DNA of 36,692 bases from Seminavis robusta (GCA_903772945.1 CAICTM010001121.1:1-36692), one strand, 5' to 3'. Positions 18,633 through 29,799 are shown, numbered from the stretch's first letter. Notes: generated from the letters alone by a model not told the origin. Translations and numbers: made by a program.

Positions 18633-21458
18633 ATGGCGGCTCCAACTAAAACTTCTCGGGGGTATATACCCTTGCTTCTCCTGGTTTGGTCGGCCATGGG
18701 TAGCATCCATGTTACCAATGCCTTTGTACCTACCATACAACCTGGTCTGATGGTACCGGTCGAGACCACCAAAGCCATGCCCAGAAGTGCTCTTGGCCCT
18801 CTATGGTCCACCATTTCGGAAGAAGAAGAGATTGACAGGTCGTTGTTAAAAAAGCAACCAAACAAGCTCAAAGGAAAGAAAATCCGAGTCATCGCCAAGA
18901 AGGCAAAGGAGGAGGACGCGAACTGTCTCGAGCTGGACCCCGTGGGACGCCTACGACTGTGCCATACACCGGATATTCTTCTGCAGGGGTTGGATCCCTC
19001 CGTTTGGTCCGCCAGTCGGCCCAAGTCGGGGAAAACCAACAGCCTCTTCTTGCATACGTCTCATCCCGAGAGTCAGTCTGAACATCAAACGTCTTTGGGT
19101 AGTTTGATCTCGTGTCGACGATTGTTGGCGTGTGCCCGTAAGTCAGTTCGTGGTTTGCTAATAAGCAAGCCATGATGGAGTCCAACCGAGCTAACTCTGC
19201 TTCCTGCTTATTCTTTCTCAGGACAAAACCGCTATTGGATGGGCCCAAAAGCAGGCGAAGGACCAGAGGACATTCCCTTTGACACACAGTTCCTGCTGAT
19301 TGAAATTGAAGAAGATCAGCAATATGCTCTCATGCTACCCCTTGTGGATAACGGGTTTCGGGCCAGTTTGAGTCACAATGCCGGGGCCAATCAAATTGAA
19401 GTGGTCTGTGCCGCCGAAAGTGGAGATGCCGCCGTCACTGGCACAGGAATGCGAGCACTCTACGTGGCGGTAGGAGAGGACCCATTCAAACTCGTCCAGG
19501 AAGGGTTTGCCAATGTAGCAGAAGCCACAGGTACCTTTCAGACGTTGGATAAGAAGAAAGTGCCCTCCAGTATCAATGACTTTGGATGGTGTACGTGGGA
19601 TGCGTTCTACTCCAAAGTTTCACCAGAGGGCATCTTGGAAGGAGTGCAAGCACTCAAGGATGCCGGTGTACCACCTCGAACTATCATTCTAGACGATGGA
19701 TGGCAGCAAGTGAACCCGTCTCCTCCTGATTGGCTGGAGCCGAAAGAAAAGAAGGAAGAAAAGGATGACAACATCCTCAGTTCCATCATGAATGCCATTG
19801 TAGAGACTGTCGCCAATCCCTTTGTCAAACTGGTCACTTCCTTTTACACCAATGTTGTGCGAACCGCCCCACATGGATCAATTCCCAATATGATATGGAG
19901 TTTCCTGGCCAACAATGTCCTAAAGGGGGGACTGTGGGACTTTTTTGACAGTGAAACCGATTTCAACAGACAACTGGACGGGTTTGAGGCCAACCACAAA
20001 TTTGAAGGAAGCGACAAAACGCTAAAAGGTCTCGTTACGGAACTCAAAGAGGATCATGGTATCAAATCAGTCTATTGCTGGCATGCACTTCACGGATACT
20101 GGAGGGGTGTTTCCGAGGATGTGGGACGACGCTACAATCTTGACGTGACAAACAGTTTCCCCAAACCATCGCAGAGTCTGATGAAATTGGAACCCCACGC
20201 TGCATGGGATCCAGTCAGTCTCTTTGGAGTCGGTGTCATGACCAACAAAGACGACTTGGAAAAATTCTACACACATTTGCACACACCACTCGTCCAAGCG
20301 GGAGTCGACGGCGTGAAAGTCGACGTTCAATCGGGTGTGTCTTCCGCGGGAGATGGAGTGGGAGGTGGACCTCACATTTCCAAGCTGTACATGAAAGCTA
20401 TGGAGGCATCCGTCTCAAAGCGATTTCCCTCTGACAACGGAGCCGTCAACTGCATCAACTGCATGTGCCATTCCACAGAGAATCTCTACCGACACAAGGA
20501 GACTTCCGTGGCCAGAGCATCCGAGGATTTCTTCCCCGACAGACCGGAATCCCATACTGCCCATCTCGTCAATGTGGCGTACAACTCACTCTTCCTGGGC
20601 GAAATATGTCTACCGGACTGGGACATGTTTCATTCCAAGCATGAGTCAGCCGAGTTGCACGCTGCAGCACGGGCTATTGGAGGATGTCCCGTCTACGTAT
20701 CGGACAAACCAGGACAACATGATCCGGAGCTCTTGTCCAAGTTGGTCATGCCTGATGGTAGCCTACTACGCGCCACCCAACCAGGTCGGCCCACTAGAGA
20801 CTGCCTCTTTTCTGACGTGACAGCCGACCAAAAGACGGCTCTCAAAATCTGGAACATGAATCAAAACGGAGGCGTCGTGGGTGCCTTTAATGTTCAGGGT
20901 GTAGCGTGGAACTTTGACACGCATGAAAACGAAGTTCTGGATCCCTCACCCTCTAGCGTTACGACCCTTGTGAAACCTTATGATATTGAGTATCTGCGAG
21001 ACGCTCAAGGTCCATTTGCAGTCTGGCGTCATCGCACGGGCACTATGGACTTTCTGGAGGATGGTAACAGTGCTGTGAAAACCAAGCTCCATCATCGAGA
21101 CTGGGAAATATTCACCATTTGCCCCATCCAGGTGAAAGGACTCATCATGTGGGCACCTATTGGACTCCCGGACATGATGAACACCGGAGGGTCTATTCTC
21201 TCCACTGGAGAGTTGGAAGAGGGAACGGACGGTACAACTCGGGCTAAGTTCGAAACCAGAGGACCTGGCCGTTTCGTGTCCTTTGCAAACACGAAACCCA
21301 AGCGGGTGCTTCTTGCAGGAGGCAGTGCCAGCGAGTCCCAACAACAACGACAACAAAGCCTTTCCTTCAGCTACGACAAGGAATCTGGAGAATTGTCTTT
21401 TGATTTGCCAGAGGAGCTGTCCGAAGGAGAGGCACACCACATCACTGTAGAATGGTGA
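18633..21458 (+). CDS. Raffinose synthase / alkaline alpha-galactosidase-like protein, predicted plastid-targeted (2 exons)
   Basis: Exons 18633-19137 and 19222-21458 (84-nt intron, GTAAGT...CAG) join to 913 aa. The family is the plant Sip1/raffinose synthase group (GH36-like TIM barrel), transferring or hydrolysing galactosyl units of galactinol or raffinose-type sugars. Signatures are FGWCTWDAFYSKVSPEGI, PPRTIILDDGWQQV, KSVYCWHALHGYWRG, DGVKVDVQSG (nucleophile Asp in KVD), RASEDFFPDRPESH (expected acid/base region), LPDWDMFHS and GGCPVYVSDKPG. The N-terminus has a hydrophobic signal (YIPLLLLVWSAMGS) ending in VTNAFVPT, then a Ser/Thr/basic stretch. That is the bipartite layout of diatom plastid proteins with cleavage before Phe. 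A hydrophilic/hydrophobic insertion of about 100 residues (EPKEKKEEKDDN to LKGGLWDFFDSE) separates the DDGWQ strand from the next block. Donor and acceptor sugars are not predictable. Confidence 0.88.
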
Positions 21459-21938
21459 TTACACCACGACAACGAAGCAACAACATCCTGAAGGGCCCCG
21501 AGTTTTTGGATTTATTTGTCTGTGTGAGCGCGATGGATGGAGCCATTTGTACAGAAAAGAAAGGGAGCCATTCTCATTGCCTGCTAGCTAGCTAGGTTAC
21601 GACAACTTAGAACGACCCAAAACCGCCATGTAATCAAGACACTTGTCAATAATCTAAATACACAACAACAATACTCAATTCGGGCCAGGAGTTGGCTGCC
21701 CAAACGCAACAACAAGTAAAAGTGAGTAAAAGATATGAATAGCTAAGCCAAGAATAGAAACCCAAATTGAAGCGACTTCTTCTTTTCTATCTTTTCAAGG
21801 CTATGTGATTAGATCCTTCTTTCTATATCTTCTTTTGTTTCTTGGCTGCTTCAAGTCTAAACAAACTCTGCCGTCCTGTTTCCAATCCGTTCACTCCCTC
21901 ACTCCAAAGTGAGTTTCTTTCTCTTGCGCTTTCACAGG
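21459..21938. other. Convergent intergenic region
   Basis: 3' ends of the raffinose-synthase-like gene and the F-box gene meet here. A TTCTTT/TCTTTT-rich tract occupies 21777-21845. No gene is recognised. Confidence 0.45.
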
Positions 21939-22976
21939 CTAGGAAGTGCCCATGATGATGCCTCGGATGTGTGCATGTTCTTGGAAGTAGTGCTCCGTTG
22001 TGTAATGATTAAGAGAAACGACACAAGACGGCGGCACAACCATACCAATAAAGGGGACATCCCCCGCTGCAAAGCTTCCAGTTTCAATTGCTAAGGTACG
22101 CCGGCGAAAGGCCAGCGGATTACCTGCGGGGAAGGTGCCATTTTTGCCACTACAAGAAAATTTGGCCAGCTTGGGACACTCACAGCGCACAAAACACCCA
22201 TCTACCAGATCACAAGCATCAATCTGTTGTAAGGATTCCGAGTGGACGGCCACACATCCCCACACAGTGCCCCCCGTCAGCCGGAGGTCTTTCAAGTTGG
22301 GCATTTTCCGGAGGGGCAGCTCGAGTGCTTTGGATGCTCGTGCCCCTTTTTGGAATGTCAGGTTGACATGAAGCCAGGAAAGCGAGGGCAGCGATGCCAA
22401 GAACAGGGGATGGTCTTTTTGGAAAAGACTGGTTTGGTCGACGCTTAGAAAGAGCTCTCGTAGATTGGGGCACTTTTGGGCCACGAGTCGATGCAGCTCG
22501 GGTGTCTCGTCGGTAATGTCCAAATTGATGGCTAGTTTTTGAAGGTCCGTTGTGTCGCATTCTTGCAACAGTTGGGTGATTGTTGCGACATCTTGACATT
22601 GCTGCCCGTGGTAAAAATAGAGCGCTCCAATGCGCAATTTGTATCGCATCATCCACTGGATACACGCCACCGTGCGGTCCTTGTTTTGCAGCGTGTAGAA
22701 GTTTCCATTCAAAGGACCCAGGACGAGCGACAGATTGTCTTGACAAATCCTCTTCCATTGCTTGCACACCAATGCCACTGTGGAAAATTGAAACCGACCG
22801 GCTTCTTGGAGATCCATCAGGCGAATGGAGGCTTCGCCAGAACGATGGAGAATCGTGGGAGCGATGTTGCCGCGGTGGCGTTGCTTTCCACGGCCACCAC
22901 CCACAAAGGAAAAGATGTGGGCCATGAGATCATCGTTCAAGACAGAAGCTGGATTGACAAGGCCAATGATGTTCAT
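21939..22976 (-). CDS. F-box protein with LRR-like repeats
   Basis: This 345-aa protein starts at ATG 22976 (MNIIGLVNPASVL). The frame is open upstream through a Gln-rich stretch, but there is no earlier ATG in good context. An F-box-like motif spans about residues 9-82: LNDDLMAHIFSFV, a 35-residue basic insertion, then FQFSTVALVCKQWKRIC. The remainder carries irregular leucine-rich repeats, such as DLQKLAINLDI, CPNLRELFLSVDQ, LPSLSWLHVNLTF, MPNLKDLRLTGG and CPKLAKFSCSG. The combination suggests a substrate receptor for an SCF (Skp1-cullin-F-box) ubiquitin ligase; the substrate is unknown. The split F-box is unusual and may mean that Skp1 binding is weak or that the box is only F-box-like. 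Single exon; no breaks. Confidence 0.75.
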   Translation of the reverse strand: MNIIGLVNPASVLNDDLMAHIFSFVGGGRGKQRHRGNIAPTILHRSGEASIRLMDLQEAGRFQFSTVALVCKQWKRICQDNLSLVLGPLNGNFYTLQNKDRTVACIQWMMRYKLRIGALYFYHGQQCQDVATITQLLQECDTTDLQKLAINLDITDETPELHRLVAQKCPNLRELFLSVDQTSLFQKDHPLFLASLPSLSWLHVNLTFQKGARASKALELPLRKMPNLKDLRLTGGTVWGCVAVHSESLQQIDACDLVDGCFVRCECPKLAKFSCSGKNGTFPAGNPLAFRRRTLAIETGSFAAGDVPFIGMVVPPSCVVSLNHYTTEHYFQEHAHIRGIIMGTS

Positions 22977-23975
22977 GGTGTGTCTATCTCTTTGCTGCTG
23001 CTGCTGCGGTTTCTTGTTTCTATTGGCTGCCTTCCAGATGATGTTGTGGAGCAATGCGGGTTTCGATCCTGTTTGGATCTGGGTCCTATTCGATTCGATT
23101 CGATTCGATTCGATTCGAACACTGTCACTCGACTGACTCGAGTCGAGTCGACTCGACCACGGCCAACATTCGATTGGACTTTGTTCGCCTTGCTCTCAGC
23201 CAAACCACACACGTGCACAATCACCAAGCCAACCAATGGCGTTGGCATCTCACGGCTCTGGCGCCATCCAAGCATGCCTCACGTGGCATGCACATGGCAT
23301 CTCATTTTGTGATGTTTTACCAAGGTTTCAGCGATGTCGTAGCTAGCTAGTAGCGACGTAGCGACAGCACCTCAAACTGATGCACGTGGGTCGTGGGTGC
23401 GTTGTCGCGTCGGTACTGTAAGCCGTTTGTGGGATCTACGTACTGTACCGGAGTAAAATTTTTAAATGTTGTAATCGTAGTTGGAGCTTGCCTGGGTAGG
23501 CGCTTGTGGTTGCAATGACATTCCAAGCATTCGTCGAAGAGTGTTGAAGCCACCACCCTGCGGAAGCATGCTGCCTGATAGATAGCTAGCTAGAGTAGCC
23601 AGTAGAAGCTATTGGCTATCGGTGGTATTTCTTCTAGCTAGCTAGCAGCATGTAAAGTAGATAGTGAAGGTTAAAAACCTACTACTAGTTTAGATTTGAT
23701 TCTACAAGTGTTATAAAGCGGTGGCATGTGTGGTATGGATGCAGTGGAAGCGTAGATGTGAGGTGATTCGATTCCAGGCTCTGTCGATTGAAGCCCCAAT
23801 CTTAAAGGCGCCTTGCTTGGAAGGGAAAAGGAAAGAAGGTCCATGTCGCCACAGTGAATAACTGCTAGTGGTACAGGTCGTCCTCTTTAACGGCGGAAGT
23901 AGAAGCCAGAGGGGAGGGAGGGAGGAATGGTTTTCTCTCTTTTGTGTGTGTACTGTCATTCATTCGCTGGATGAT
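22977..23975. other. Spacer between F-box gene and first TM-RING gene
   Basis: A (ATTCG)6 microsatellite (23088-23118) is followed by an (ACTCG)-type run (about 23125-23155) close upstream of the F-box start. CTAG clusters lie near 23340 and 23583-23645. No gene is recognised. Confidence 0.5.
23088..23155. repeat. Pentanucleotide microsatellites (ATTCG)n and (ACTCG)n
   Basis: About six units of ATTCG (23088-23118) are followed after a few bases by imperfect ACTCG/GAGTC units. They lie about 110-180 bp upstream of the F-box gene start and may sit in its promoter or leader. Confidence 0.85.
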
Positions 23976-24679
23976 TTAGCGGGTGTGATTGACAAAGGGT
24001 TTGTTGCAAATAGGACAAGTATTTTGGAACTTGAGCCACTTGTCCATGCAGACCTTGTGGCACTGATGGCTGCAGTTGTTGGAAGTGTAAACAGGCTGGC
24101 CGTACTCGAAGACTTCGCTGCAGATGGGGCAGCAAGTGCCGTCCTTGTCCACCATGGGGCATCCGTTCATGACGACACCGCCCATTTCCAAGTCATCTTC
24201 TTCTTCTCCTTCGCTGACAGCCTCCATGGTACTAACATCCGAAACGGCAGAGGATGTTCGGCAGGCAAAGTCACGGAACGAGTCATCGGACATGGACATC
24301 TCTTCGGTAGCGTCTTCCTCGCACCAGGGCTTGCAGTCCAACTTGGACTTGAAGTCTTCGTCTTGAGCTTCTTTGGTGGCTGATTAAAAGACAAAGATAA
24401 CAAAATGTTAGCAAAGATACTTTTTTTAATAACAACGCCAAAAAGATACGTTTGCGATCTTCTCTGCTTACCTTCAGCTCGGCTCTCCTTTCGCTTATCT
24501 GCTCGGTGGACGCAATAGAAGCTAGCCATCACAACCAATGCAGCGACGAAGACGACGAGAGCAAAGACTGCGGCGAAAAACTCCAGTCCGAACTTGATGG
24601 ATGGCAGATTCTCCTCATCGGGATCATGGATGTGGGCAACCAAGGGAGATCCTTCGAAATCAGTTTGTGTGGGGGCCAT
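23976..24679 (-). CDS. Single-pass membrane RING-H2 protein 1 (TM-RING1, 2 exons)
   Basis: Exons 24472-24679 and 23976-24379 (92-nt intron, GTAAGC...CAG, phase 1) join to 203 aa. The acidic N-terminus (MAPTQTDFEGSPLVAHIHDP) is followed by a membrane segment at about 34-57 (FFAAVFALVVFVAALVVM), a basic juxtamembrane patch (HRADKRKESR) and a Ser/Glu-rich middle. The C-terminal RING-H2 finger spans 153-194 with spacing C-x2-C-x15-C-x-H-x2-H-x2-C-x10-C-x2-C; all eight zinc ligands are present. The layout fits a membrane-anchored E3 ubiquitin ligase with a cytosolic RING, as in ATL-type RING-H2 families. It is closest to the copy at 34900-35680: same exon-1 length (208 nt) and same N-terminal motif AHIHDP(D/N)EEN. 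Partner and substrate are unknown. Confidence 0.85.
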
Positions 24680-27039
24680 GGTGACTGTGTGTTGGATTAC
24701 TGATGAGCTTAGTTAATAAGTAAGTTGGGATGGGGTTGGTTTGATGGACAAAGTTGTGGAGGTATACACAAACGGCAGGCTGCAAGAGAACAATTGAAGA
24801 AAGGAACTTTGGGCTTTTGTGAGGAAGTTGCTTTCGAGTTGTTGAGAGCTCAGAATTGTGAGCTCTCATCCAAGCTGTGTTGTCCGTGATGGATTGGGAG
24901 GTTGTCGATTGCCTGGTGAGTACAAGCACCGGTACCGGAAATGGGAAATGATGAGCATGCAGGCTCCACAGAAGCAGAAGAAGCACAGAAGCAAGATATC
25001 CGATGGCCGAAATTTAAACACCAGATCCGATTTCCAGATGTGTTCGTGAAAGACGACAGAGGATGCTTCAATCTCGGTGGATGAACGCCTTAAATCGATA
25101 GTATTTACAAATGAACAAGTCGTGTAACTATTCCCCAGCAACTGTGAACGAAGCAATTAGTTTCATTGTAACTGGATCACCCTGATACATCAGCCCCATG
25201 ACTGGAACATCACGTTGGGTGACGAAGATTTAGCGCTGAACTTGATTTCCGAAGAAAGATTCTCCAAGGATATTATTGCCTCCAATCTTGAATTGAAAGC
25301 TGGGTTAATTCCGCAGGAGTACATTCGCGACACACTGGTCAGAGATCCTTTAAATCGCGTCAGAGCAGTACATACTATTCAATTCAGCGAAAACTGCGAC
25401 ATTCACATCCCTCGTCGAAGCAGAGTTTGAACAGACCCACATGAATGTACCGGTGTGTACCGGTAGATCCCGGGATATGGGACAGAAATTCCTTTTAATT
25501 GATTATATGTAATCGATATGTACGACAATATCAATAAACAATTCGTTGTCTTTAGTCTTTAATGTCCCGGAAAGCCGGGAAGTACGACACTACTGAGCTA
25601 GCCCGGCATTGTTGACCTAAATCTGATGACCCATAATTGAGATGGTCGTGTTACAACGTTCAAGTACATCACGCAACCGGTGCCTGGTGCTCATATTCGT
25701 TAGGGCACAATACCGCAGATCAAAGCCCTTTCCATTCGATCACAGCCTTCAACGTTCTTTAACTCACTCTGAGCTTTTGTATGCGTTCGATGTCAAAACA
25801 ACAAGAACCTGGAACCTCTTGTCCACGAAGGACAGCAGCCGAAATGCCCAAAAAGGTATCTTGTAAGCCCGCCTTCGGAGACTGCACGAACAGGCTCTTA
25901 GAGGACGGAAGATACTTAGGGCAAATAATTAGCACAAAGGAACTTGGCCGAGCACGAGTCCATTCTAATTGAATTTGGAAACCAAGATGGAGTAGAGACT
26001 GATTCTGCTCCGATTACTTATGCGGAACATTCGCCTTCGAGAACAAAAGCATGTTCGACTAGCTTCCGCTATGATCCAAGATCAACAGTATCTAAGCCAT
26101 AGAGCCGACAATCTGGACATTACTCTGTTCCGTACCACCGTTTGCTGGTTGAGGTATGCATACGTATGACTACTCCAGTACAGGAGTCTGAGTACACTGT
26201 ATGTAACAGCACGTGCACCGGTACCGGTACCGGTACCGGTACCGCAGCCAGGCACAGTGGCCAAAAATGCATGCGAAAGAAGTGGTTCCACTTCACGCCC
26301 TACTACTAGCTACGAAGTAGAGCTAGCTAGCTACCGTGGTTAGTAGCGCTGCAGGCAACGGCGCCACGAGATCTGAGAGCGCGAGAGCTCATCAGGCGAA
26401 CACCCCCGGGCCCTAGCTAGCGGGAGTCGAGATGATGACCATGGCCGTTTCAGTTGAAACTGAGGAGAAATTCAGCCCTTGACTCGACTCGCAAACCACC
26501 GAGGTCTCCTGATCAGATGCCATCAGTGAAAAACCCCGGAGATCATCATGCCGTTTGTACCGTATCGGGTGGCAGAGGTGCATATTAGTAATAAGAGGGT
26601 CAATACGGTAGGAACTATGCACTCTTCTGAGGATACGGTGGCGGTGACTGTAATGTACGCTACGGTATTGTTATTGGTTCACGAGGCGTTGAGGTTCGAG
26701 TTCTGCGTGTGTTCAAAGCAAAGATGTTGATGCCGCAGAGCACGACTTTTTAAACGAAACATGAGAAACCCATTTCCATCATCGTTGACGTGCTTCCACT
26801 GACCTGTTTCCACAAGCGTTGCACTATTACAACTATAAACTATTATATTCGAAGGACCCACTGTGCATACTGCACTCACCAACTGTCACAGTTGGAGCGA
26901 TCCTGGCCTCGTGCGAGCAAGTTTCCTTTCAGCATTCAAAAGAGTAGTGTACCGCCCAGCCCGATGTAGAAGGTGTTGCAGTCTCCAGTATCTCGTTCCT
27001 GTTCGTTTCAGGTATACACGCTAATAGCAGAAAAGAAAG
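24680..27039. other. Gene-poor stretch upstream of TM-RING1
   Basis: No intact gene is recognised. An open frame of about 71 codons at 25215-25430 (GDEDLALNLISEERF ...) has protein-like composition but no ATG of its own and no family match I can name; it may be a gene scrap. A (ACCGGT)4 palindromic array lies at about 26218-26243 and CTAG clusters near 26320. Confidence 0.4.
26218..26243. repeat. Tandem palindromic hexamer array (CCGGTA)n
   Basis: Four uninterrupted CCGGTACC-type units. Both ACCGGT and GGTACC are self-complementary, so the whole array can fold as a hairpin. Shorter versions occur throughout the right half of the window. Confidence 0.9.
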
Positions 27040-27216
27040 ATGGCACCATCCTCACCAACACCCGCTGTTACTATTGCGTCAACTGGTTTTGAACAACCAA
27101 AGAAGAAAGACACTGCGTCCTTGCGACATTATTCTTGGTGGGATTTGGCAAGAACCGGGCGGCCAGCGGTCTTTGCCATCAAACGGATCCAGGGCAAGAC
27201 AGCACCAACCAACTGA
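27040..27216 (+). CDS. Possible short ORF / gene fragment, unrecognised
   Basis: A 58-codon frame from ATG 27040 reads MAPSSPTPAVTIASTGF and then PKKKDTASLRHYSWWDLART, ending at TGA 27214-27216. About 350 bp on, a second frame (27362-27577, MKPSSTNGSSHDILFLRWLD) shares nucleotide similarity around CT(T/G)G(G/C)TGGATTTG-(A/G) followed by ACCCGGGCG. The two may be decayed copies of one exon. I do not recognise a family. Confidence 0.2.
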   Translation: MAPSSPTPAVTIASTGFEQPKKKDTASLRHYSWWDLARTGRPAVFAIKRIQGKTAPTN

Positions 27217-27964
27217 GCCGCACTGCTGTCAAGCTGTTATCGTGGACTTTTATACTGGTATGGATCTGGATCTGCGGAGGAGCGACTAGGAGAGCCATTC
27301 AGACCATGCAATAGGACGAAGAGCAAAAGACCACAAAAGTGCGAATTGTTACCAATGAACGATGAAACCATCATCCACCAACGGTAGTTCCCATGATATT
27401 TTGTTCCTGCGCTGGCTGGATTTGACGAACCCGGGCGCCCACCCTTGTCTGCTCGATTCACCAGAACGACTACAGTGCCCGATCGAGGAGCCCAAACAAA
27501 TGAGCTTGCCTGCTTTCCTCGCATGGGTGGATGCGCTACAAGTGAAGGTCTTGCTCATTCCGATAGATCTATCATAGAGGAGTCTAGCTAGCTACCGTCG
27601 GTTGCTAGAGTACATAGGGCGGTGATCTACGGAAGATCTTTCGTGGTTCGTTTCTTTCACCGGTTAATTCGACGACGTACCGGTACGGTACGGTTATCGA
27701 CGCATAGCAACTGACGCGGATACAGCTCGCATGCTGGGGTGACATCGAAGAACGGTCTCTGGGCTTTGGCCAGAGCAGACAAGAAAGCATGCTTTTCTTA
27801 ATAAGCTTCCACATGAGCCAATTGTGTATTCGCTTCTTCTTCATTCAGTAGCCACCAACACAAAGTTTTTAGGTGATCACTCAGCCTGCCCAAAAATGCG
27901 TTCTCAAGTCCAACTACTTGATTTATAAACGAGAGTTGCTGGCAATCAAGATAAAGAGCGCACG
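27217..27964. other. Spacer upstream of TM-RING2
   Basis: Apart from the possible duplicate fragment at 27362-27577, nothing coding is seen. GTAC palindromes (GTACCGGTACGGTACGGTTA) lie near 27678-27697. Confidence 0.35.
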
Positions 27965-28613
27965 ATGGCAGCATCTCCGGACTCACATGACCTGTTCACA
28001 AATGAAACTTGGGTATGGGTTTTCAGTGACCCTGCCGCAGGAGGCAGTCCATCTGAAAGATTTGGTTGGAAGCTTGCGGGCCCCGTGTTTGTGGGTTTTC
28101 TTGTAATGGCGTTTCCTTTGACCGCTTTACTAATGTTTCTATCCCATCGTCAAGAGGCTCGGAGGAAGAAGAAGAAGAACGGTATGGTCAATCTCCGGTG
28201 TACCCCTTTGCAGACAAACTCTCGTGGTTTGGTTTCTCACTCTTATGAATTCCTACCTCGCTACCACAGAGCTGAAGGCTAAGAAGGACTCTCTAGTGAC
28301 GATGGCGATGCAAAGGAAGCAAAATTTCTGCTTGGAGGAAACTATATCTTCCGACCCGTCAGGAGAATCTGTAGTGGGGTTTCACGGTCCACCAGAGCAA
28401 AGTCCTCAAAGTGGAAGGCAGGATGATGGGCAGCGTTGCATGATATGCTCCGCGCCCATGGACTCGTGGCAGTTACTCTATGAATCGAACAACTCGCGTT
28501 GTTGCCACCGTTTTCATGCAGAGTGCATCGAACGATGGGTGCAGTTCCAAAACACTTGCCCAGTGTGCAGCGAGCCGTTTGTCATCCTCTTTGCTCCGCA
28601 GCAAGGCCCATGA
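27965..28613 (+). CDS. Single-pass membrane RING-H2 protein 2 (TM-RING2, 2 exons)
   Basis: Exons 27965-28181 and 28270-28613 (88-nt intron, GTATGG...CACAG, phase 1) join to 186 aa. The N-terminal 37 residues are polar. A membrane segment at about 38-60 (AGPVFVGFLVMAFPLTALLM) is followed by a strongly basic patch (RRKKKKN) and, after the splice, the family-typical ELKAKKDSL. A low-complexity Ser/Gln/Gly linker leads to a RING-H2 finger at 129-172 (CMIC ... CCHRFHAEC ... CPVC) with all eight ligands and spacing x17 in the first loop. The shared SNN just before the third ligand and the WVQFQNTCPVC helix tie it to the other three. It is the most divergent in sequence, with no acidic AHIHDP motif. 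Probable membrane E3 ligase; substrate unknown. Confidence 0.8.
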
Positions 28614-29799
28614 CTGTTACTAGATTTGCAGACGAGCTGCGAGAAGCAAGCTGCGCGCACTTGTAGGTTATCCTGAGCCAGTTGGAAAGGAAACAACGTC
28701 GTGTACCGCTAGCATTGTATTGTATATTATAGCACCAGGTGGGTGCCAGGAACTACTTACTTGGGTAATCAGTCAAGAAGTCCTTAGCGCAGATAGTCTT
28801 TCATGTGGCGTGGTGGCTGGTAGTGCGTTTGCTTCTTGGTGCATTGGTGCATTGGCTGCTTCGTCACTGTCTGTCTGCGGAAATCGAGGAATCGTGAATG
28901 GCGTTTCCCGTCAGCAACTAATAGAACACCATGTCGCCGCCCTGCCAAGGCAATGATTCGATGATTCGATTCAATCATTCCTCAGAGTGCCGGTAGCGAT
29001 CAAAGGGTGCCCGGGGTTGATACAGTTTTTTTTTTTGGTGGACGAATGATTCAATCAGCGAGAGGCAACAATGCAATCATACGAATCTAGCAAAGAATTC
29101 AATGGCCAAACAACGAGATTCACTCATGAAACGTCAAAGCTGTCAGGCGCCGTTGGGGGCCAAAGTGGTTAGACGCGCCAGAACGTGAGCTTCATTGATA
29201 CTGCAACGGAAGCAACGGTACCCTCGCTGAAGCTTCAAAAGCTTCACAGCCCTGGCCAATCCAACCATGCTGGTACCAGCACCTCAATACTGAATAAATC
29301 ACGAGGGCAACCCAAAACTGCGAAGAAGGATTGCCCAGATCTCTCTCGCACCACGAACGAGCAGCTCTTTTAATCATCTTCTACCTTCTACCTTCCTGGC
29401 TCTGAAGAGAGCTTTCGCAAGAGCACAGTGAAAGCAATGTTCCAGTCGGCTGCAGATTTCTCTTCACTTCCCCTTTACAAGTGCACTCCTCCGAAGCAGC
29501 AACTGGTGTTTCCTGATCTAAGGTTTCCTGCCTCTCCGGACCACTTCGGCTTTCTCAGTCAATGACAGGTTAAGCAAGGTAGGTCTGAACCATATTCAAG
29601 TTCCATGCAAACGCCTTCAAACACCCAGCATCGTTCCTGGCTGTTGCTCACGTGACAACCCCACCCCTTTTGGAGCTTGACCAGCGTACATGTATACGAA
29701 AGCAGCAGTACTTACAGCATGCACCAAATCATCGTCACCATCCGCAGCTTGCGCTCGAACGCGCTGGCATCTCCATCGCCTCCAACCAAGCGCCACGCT
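28614..29799. other. Spacer with degraded repeat and homopolymer
   Basis: A T13 run lies near 29025. A block at about 29222-29375 is an old repeat of 31745-31920. Nothing coding is recognised before the GT90-like fragment, although its lost 5' part may lie in 29.45-29.80 kb. Confidence 0.4.
29222..29375. repeat. Dispersed ancient repeat, copy 1
   Basis: It shares an ordered set of short matches with about 31745-31920: GAAGCTT(C/A)AAAAGCTT, CTTCACAGCCCT, CCAACCA, ATATCA or AAATCA then CGAGGGC or TGAGGGC, CCAA(A/C)ACTGC, AGATCTCT and CACCACGAA. Similarity is moderate with several indels. Confidence 0.6.

Noticed and set aside
22088..23312. Long plus-strand frames opposite the F-box gene
   Set aside because: They are antisense to a longer frame with F-box and leucine-rich patterns; one also runs through the (ATTCG)n microsatellite.
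24866..25156. Minus-strand frame with a hydrophobic run (ILLLCFFCFCGACMLIISHF), resembling a TM-RING exon 1
   Set aside because: It has no ATG at its start, lies upstream of a TM-RING gene that already has its own exon 1, and lacks the acidic motif and the phase-1 splice donor at the family position.
26211..26243. Possible CRISPR-like or regulatory array at the (CCGGTA)n run
   Set aside because: It has no spacers; it is a pure hexamer microsatellite in a eukaryotic genome.
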